Assembly: GCA_001683735.1 (NCBI GenBank)
Contig: LUGG01000011.1
Span: 434,001-498,000 of the forward strand
DNA: 64,000 nt
Direction of reading: 5' to 3'
Source: Grifola frondosa
Taxonomy: Eukaryota > Basidiomycota > Agaricomycetes > Polyporales > Grifolaceae
The position numbers and the translations under genes were made by a program. The notes below the pieces were generated by a model. That model was not told where the DNA came from, made no database searches, and was given only the letters and a program-made list of their open reading frames with translations. This document shows, piece after piece, positions 59,087 through 64,000 of the stretch; position 1 is the first letter of the stretch; each line of letters starts with the position of its first letter.

Positions 59087-61438
59087 TCAGTCGACCATCA
59101 TCCTTTCGGTGTGAAGGCCTTCCCCGTAAGCCATGCTTTCGAAGATGATTTGCCGCCACACGCTGATGACGAATTCGAGCGCTTCCTCTTCCAGTACCTG
59201 CATTCGAACGCAACAATGGCCGATGGTCAATAGAGTAAATCATGATATTGAGGACCATCATAGTTCATTTGACAGAAACGCACCGGCTCAAGGCCCTCAA
59301 CAAGCTTTTGAGGACTTTTGTGATCTTTCAAGTGCTCCAGAACGAACATGACAAGGTCGTCGTCCTCTAGTTCGCCGAGATACTTAGTCATTTGGCGCTT
59401 CACCAAAGGTTCCAGCTTCCGGTCAATCATTGTCTGAAAGTTCGGTACAGTCAGATACTGTCATCTCTGATGCGTAACTGGATGTACTTACATCGGATAG
59501 ACCGTCCCACCGAACCTTGCCTTTGAACAGAGTCTCTTTGTCGTGGGGCACGGTCGTCTTGATCTTCTCCAATCTCTCACGCGCCTTCTCTCCACCTTCC
59601 GCAAGGTCCAACTTGGGAAGAGGAGCCTTCCTCTTCCGAATCTCATCGTCTTCCTCCTCTTCTTGTCCAAATACAGTCGTCTTCTCCTTCGCGCCAGTTT
59701 CTGCCTTGGGTGCGGCAGCTGCGAGGGACACGTTCAGCTTGACGGGAGCGCCATCATCCAACAGCATGCCGGCTTTGCGCTGCTCCTCCTGCAGAGCCTG
59801 CATCTCGTCCATCTGCCGTGCAAGGAACGCCTCGGACTCGCGGCGCAAATTATCCGCCTCGCGTTCCTCATACAAGCGCGACTCTTCGTCCGCAGCTTGT
59901 TCGGCGGCAAGCCGTCTTGAACGCAAACTCCGCCACCGTGAGCTATCACGGCATGAATGAAAGTGAGTATTCCCGTGTCTCCTTCATCATTAAGGACTCA
60001 CCGGTCAGTATAAAAAAGTTCGTCACTCTCGTCGTCATCCCAGATATCCAGCCGCGCCCGCATCTCAATACGATCCCGGTCCTCCGCCTCTTTCATTGCA
60101 CGTTCACGGGCTACAGCCCGTTCCAGCGCCTGTATTCGGGCTCGTTCCCGGGGCTCATACCGACGCTCACGCTATCGATGATATGATAAGCAAATGTGAC
60201 TCACTTAGGACCGTCAACACTCACATCCTTGTAAGAGTTCTCCTCGTCCCGTCTCCGTGCCTCCTTCCGCTCCGATTCCAACTCTTCGTCCGTCTTCCCA
60301 AGCCTTGCGGCCGAGTATCTGTCGTCCGAACCTGGTGTTCTGCCACCCTCTTCTGCCTTTACAAAGCCCACCGGTCTGCTGTAACCCTGCGCACCTTTTC
60401 CGAACCCCTGAGAACTCTTCGATGCCCCCTGTGGGGAGTCCGGCTGCTGCAACTGTGGCTTGCCCCACTCCCTCACCTTCGGGCCGCTGGGAGCACCGGG
60501 CACTGCGGGCGCGCTCTCGCGAACATCACGCATCTTCTCGCGCTCGCGCTTCGCGGCGCGCTCTCGGAACTGCGCGATCTCGGTCATGACGAGCCCTCGC
60601 TGTGTTTCGGGGAGATCTGCCTCCTGCAGATCGTGCAAGTGCGGAGGTATCACGTACTTCTCCTTATCTATGAGCCCATTGCTTGCCGCCTCCTGCGACT
60701 TCTTGTTGATGTCCGAAAGGAGTTGAGCGACGTTGGCTTTGGCTTGTCGCATTTGCTCTTCATCAAACTACAGGAGAGTTAGCTTACAGTGGAGTGTGAA
60801 GGGCGGAGAGACGCACGTCTGTTCGCATTTTCTGAGCTTGGTAGGCATCTAAGAACATTTTCGTCTTCTCGTCCGCCTTGACCTGTTTGATCGAAGTAGG
60901 CTTGAAAGGCCAAATGTGTAGTTATGGACTCACCAGCAACTTCTTGTTAACGCAGCCATCTTCGAGGGCGGGCAATTCGACGTTGTTGAGCAGCGCCATT
61001 GCACGCAGAGCTCCATCAGAATCTTGAAATTCGGCAAAACCGAATCCTTGAGGCTTGTTCGCAGGGGTGATGAGGCGTTTGAACGACTGGATCACACCGC
61101 ATGCCTGTCGGAAAGTCCTTGCTCAGAACTGGGTGATTCGAAGAGTTCGAGTTCGAATGAAGACCTACACTTAGCAGTTGATTGAGAAATGAATCGGTGA
61201 TGCCACCAGAGATGGAGCCGATGAAGAGTTGTATCGCTTTCGGCTGAGGCGGGACAAACTGCTGATGATGCATTTGCTGCTGCTGTGCGAGAGCCGACAT
61301 TGAGGGACCCTGGCCGTACGAAGGCATAGGTGGACCAGTGGTGTTTTCAAACAAGGGGGAGACCGAGCAGGAAGACGTTACTGTACAATGAAGGAAGGGA
61401 ATCCGCACCATAGGCCCTCCGCCACACCGCGTTGCCAC
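59087..61438 (-). CDS. RBM25-like splicing factor (RRM, charged region, PWI domain)
   Basis: The N-terminal Gln/Pro stretch (MSALAQQQQMHHQQFVPPQP) precedes an RRM with RNP2 (QLFIGSISGG) and RNP1 (KPQGFGFAEF), then ALRAMALLNNVELPALEDGC and KKLLVKADEKTKMFLD. A long Arg/Glu-rich middle follows (RERAAKREREKMRD, ERARIQALERAVARERAMKE, RLAAEQAADEESRLYEERE). The C-terminus is a PWI domain: MIDRKLEPLVKRQMTKYLGE, DDLVMFVLEHLKDHKSP and EALEFVISVWRQIIFES, stopping at 59087. RBM25 and yeast Snu71 act with the U1 snRNP in 5' splice-site choice; PWI binds nucleic acid. The start is uncertain: Met at 61438, 61411 or MPSYGQG at 61327 are all possible. It is divergent from the trehalase gene. Confidence 0.88.
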
Positions 61439-62131
61439 ATATTTAATCTCCTATTCGCGGGGTCTTAAAGTTCCCTTATTTCTAAAATCTCAGAAGAAAC
61501 TCCGACCAGCCCATTGTGGCGCTCCCGATCACGAAGTTACTACTTAGCATTGAACTGCGTCTTTGTGTCTTGTGCTCGACTACTCGGTGCTCGTTGTCGC
61601 GGCCCTGCTTCCAGAGTTGCAGTGATCGCTCGCAGACTTTGTCTGGTGGCCCAAGGTGTTTTTGTTACCATTTGAATTCGCCATCAATCTTGTACACACC
61701 ATGACAATAAGACCATTTCTCACGACGCGGGGTGGGGATAGTAGGGAGGAGGTTCACCCTTGTGGGTTGTTGTGGAGGGTTATTCTTGTACGTCTACACA
61801 ATTCGGAAAGCTTTTATGAAGGGTGATTGGGCGTAGTGCTGCGTTTTAATAAGGTGTGCGTGGTACTTGCTGAGCCGGTGGCTGACCGGTAAGTCCACCT
61901 CAACTCCAGATGTGTATGATCCCTGGGTCAGGAGACCCATTGATATACTTAGTCGATGTCAGTGAGGCGCATGGCTATAAGGGCCCGTTGGCCGTCATGG
62001 GTTGATTGGAAGCGCTCTTCGGTATTCTATAAATTCGCTTCCCAATTTTCATCAAGCCGTTTTGCGCTCCCATCGACCGCAAGGCAAGATGTTGTTGGTG
62101 TTGACCCAGTGCGCTCTGTCTCCTTCAGCTA
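61439..62131. promoter_or_regulatory. Divergent promoter region between RBM25-like and trehalase genes
   Basis: About 0.65 kb with no gene. ATAAATTCG at about 62030 could be a TATA-like element for the trehalase transcript, about 60 bases before the first likely ATG. No specific regulator site can be named. Confidence 0.35.
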
Positions 62132-62146
62132 GTGCAGGCGATGCCT

Positions 62147-64000
62147 CAGGCTGTTAGCAGCTCGGCTGCGCTTCCGTCGATCACTGTGTCGACGGCAGTA
62201 GCAAGTCCAACGGTGCCGCTCTCAAGTACTTTGCCGTCGCAGGTCCCTCTGCCTCCTGTGCAGGCGTGGTGTCCCAGTCAGATTTTCTGTGCAGGGGCGG
62301 TACGTATCTTTGACAATTCACGTCATGTATTCACTGAAATCTTCGGAACAGCTGTTGCAAACCGTGAACTTGGCTCAGGCATATTCTGATCCGAAAACGT
62401 TCGTAGACAAGCCTACATCGAAGCCTTCTCAGCAGGTGCTCGCTGATTTCAAAGCCATCAACAATGGGAGCACCACTGAAGGTGCCATTGTGACATTCCT
62501 GGATGACGACTTCCGCGGGGAAGGGCTTGAATTGGAAGCAGTGGAGCTTGCGAACTTCAACCCGAATCCAGCATTTTTGAATAATGTGTCTGATCCCTTG
62601 CTAAAAGCCTGGTCTCAAACGGTTCACGGGTTCTGGCCACAGTTGATTAGGTCTACAAATGCTTCAGCAATATGCCCGGAGGGAACGGAGAGCGGCAGCT
62701 GTGAAAGCTCACTTATTCCCTTGAATCACACTTTTGTGGTCCCCGGTGGTCGATTCAGAGAACAATGTCTGTTACGCTCCATGCTTCTACTTCTCGACAG
62801 ATCTGATGATATCATCTGCAGATTACTGGGACTCGTACTGGATTATCCAAGGTTTGATGAAGTCCGAATTGTTTGATATCGCGAATGCAACTCTTCAAAA
62901 CTTCATGGATGAGCTAGAACATTTTAGCTTTATCCCGAATGGAGGAAGAATTTATTGTAAGTACTCTCTGTAATCCAAGTAACCTTTCTAACACACTGTT
63001 TTAGATTTGGATCGATCTCAGCCGCCACTGTTCATTCATGTACGTTTGCGGCACATGACGGATGTCAATTAGACTAACTTTGCATCGGCAGATGTTGTCG
63101 GACTATGTAGCTGCTAGTAACGACACTGCTATCTTGTCTCGGGCGTTACCCCTGGCAGAGGTAGAGCTATCGTGGTGGGCCTCCCATCGTACGTTGAACG
63201 TGACCAGCCCATTCACGAAGAAGACGTATGCGGTCGCCCGCTATGCAGTCAACAATACTGCACCTCGTCCGGAGTCGTACCTGGAAGGTTCGTCTTACGC
63301 ACCAATTTCATCAAGCTGCTGAACTGTGTATCTTCAGATTACCTGACTGCTAATGATCCAACCTTGAGCATTCCTTTGAACGAGAGCCAGCGTGCCAATC
63401 TGTATGCCGAACTCGCGAGCGGCGCAGAAACAGGCTGGGATTATTCGTCGCGCTGGACAGCCCAACCATATGCAGGTGGAACGAATGATACCAACCCAAT
63501 CTTACGAGCTCTCAATATCAGGAACACGATCCCTGTATGCCTCAATAGCATTTTGTGTATGAGTTTCTCCTGTTGGAATATCTCGCCGATGAATTCAGTT
63601 GTGCAAATTTATAGATAAAGCGCATTTGCAGCTCGCGGACCTGTACACTTCTAGCAAGAGGAACGCATCGTCGGCCTCTGCTCACCGTCAGAAAGCATCT
63701 TCGATCCGCGCCGGAATCCTCGACCTGTTCTGGGATTCATCTAAGCTTGCATTCTATGACTTCAACCTCACATCCAATGCTCGCAACGATGTCTTCACCG
63801 CTGCGACGTTCTACCCGCTTTGGAATGGCATCTATCCCGACGAGGTTCTCTCCTCAAGCACGAATGCTTTTGGTGTCTTCGCCGCTCTCAACATGATCCT
63901 TAACAGGTATAACGGGACAATGCCCGTCACGTTCTTGGAGACAGGTCTTCAATGGTGTGTAAACCGTGATGCCTCTTTCATGTGGTACCTCACATTCTCC
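62147..64000 (+). CDS. GH37 trehalase, secreted type (3' end outside window)
   Basis: It hydrolyses trehalose to two glucoses. Spliced exons (to 62299, 62352-62766, 62822-62956, 63005-63039, 63092-63287, 63338-63556, 63615-63955) give LLQTVNLAQAYSDPKTFVDK, then trehalase signature 1 as PGGRFREQYYWDSYWIIQGL across the 62767-62821 intron, GGRIYYLDRSQPPLFIHMLS, AETGWDYSSRW and RNTIPVCLNSILYKAHLQLA. The last exon ends in TGLQW at a donor, just where signature 2 (QWDxPxxW) should continue. Many N-x-S/T sites fit a secreted enzyme. The ATG at 62147 (MPQAVSSS) follows a hydrophobic stretch (ALCLLQLVQA) that would make a signal peptide with ATG 62089 only if one base between 62089 and 62110 is lost, so the true start is unresolved. 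Confidence 0.88.

Overview
The window is nuclear DNA of a filamentous basidiomycete, most likely an Agaricomycete. The signs are split genes with many very short GT-AG introns (about 47-75 nt), exons as small as 10 and 13 nt, and a gene set typical of these fungi: a fused CYP505 P450 monooxygenase-reductase, GH37 trehalase, tetraspanin, RBM25-like splicing factor, FMN-dependent 2-hydroxy-acid oxidase and an Slp1-type SUN protein. No bacterial operons, CRISPR arrays or rRNA genes are visible, and I found no convincing tRNA.

Layout. 0-1.4 kb: two related small single-pass membrane proteins with PPxY tails. 3.4-10.8 kb: ALG11 (+), 2-hydroxy-acid oxidase (-), an 82-residue protein (+), CCDC25/Jlp2 (-). 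11.4-19.1 kb: a three-gene accessory block holding an XPG/GEN1-like nuclease (+), a tyrosine recombinase (-) and a SAP-domain protein (+). Imperfect direct repeats containing small palindromic elements lie on both sides. 19.5-23.6 kb: Slp1-like SUN protein (-) and V-ATPase subunit c (-). 23.7-43.9 kb: a gene-poor, AT-rich, strongly CpG-poor block made of decayed and nested repeats, ending in a GC-rich 248-bp terminal-inverted-repeat element. 44.8-64 kb: thioredoxin reductase (+), tetraspanin (-), a LEA2-like membrane protein (-), another small membrane protein (+), CYP505 (-), RBM25-like (-) and the 5' part of a trehalase (+).

How the parts fit. Most genes are unrelated housekeeping functions: N-glycan assembly, ER membrane quality, vacuolar acidification, thiol redox, splicing, fatty-acid hydroxylation and trehalose use. 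The cassette at 12.4-18.3 kb stands out. Its tyrosine recombinase keeps the catalytic Arg/His-x-x-Arg/Trp/Tyr residues. It is divergent from a SAP protein whose C-terminal region reminds me of GCR1_C-type DNA-binding domains, and convergent with an XPG-like nuclease bearing two SUMO-interaction-like motifs. With the flanking direct repeats this looks like a complex Crypton-like element or a domesticated recombination module, and it is my best candidate for an undescribed system.

Two otherwise convincing genes (ALG11 and the LEA2-like gene) are each broken by one missing base in a run of four C. This suggests assembly error as readily as real pseudogenisation. All gene models are hand-spliced by reading, so exon edges not stated explicitly are approximate.
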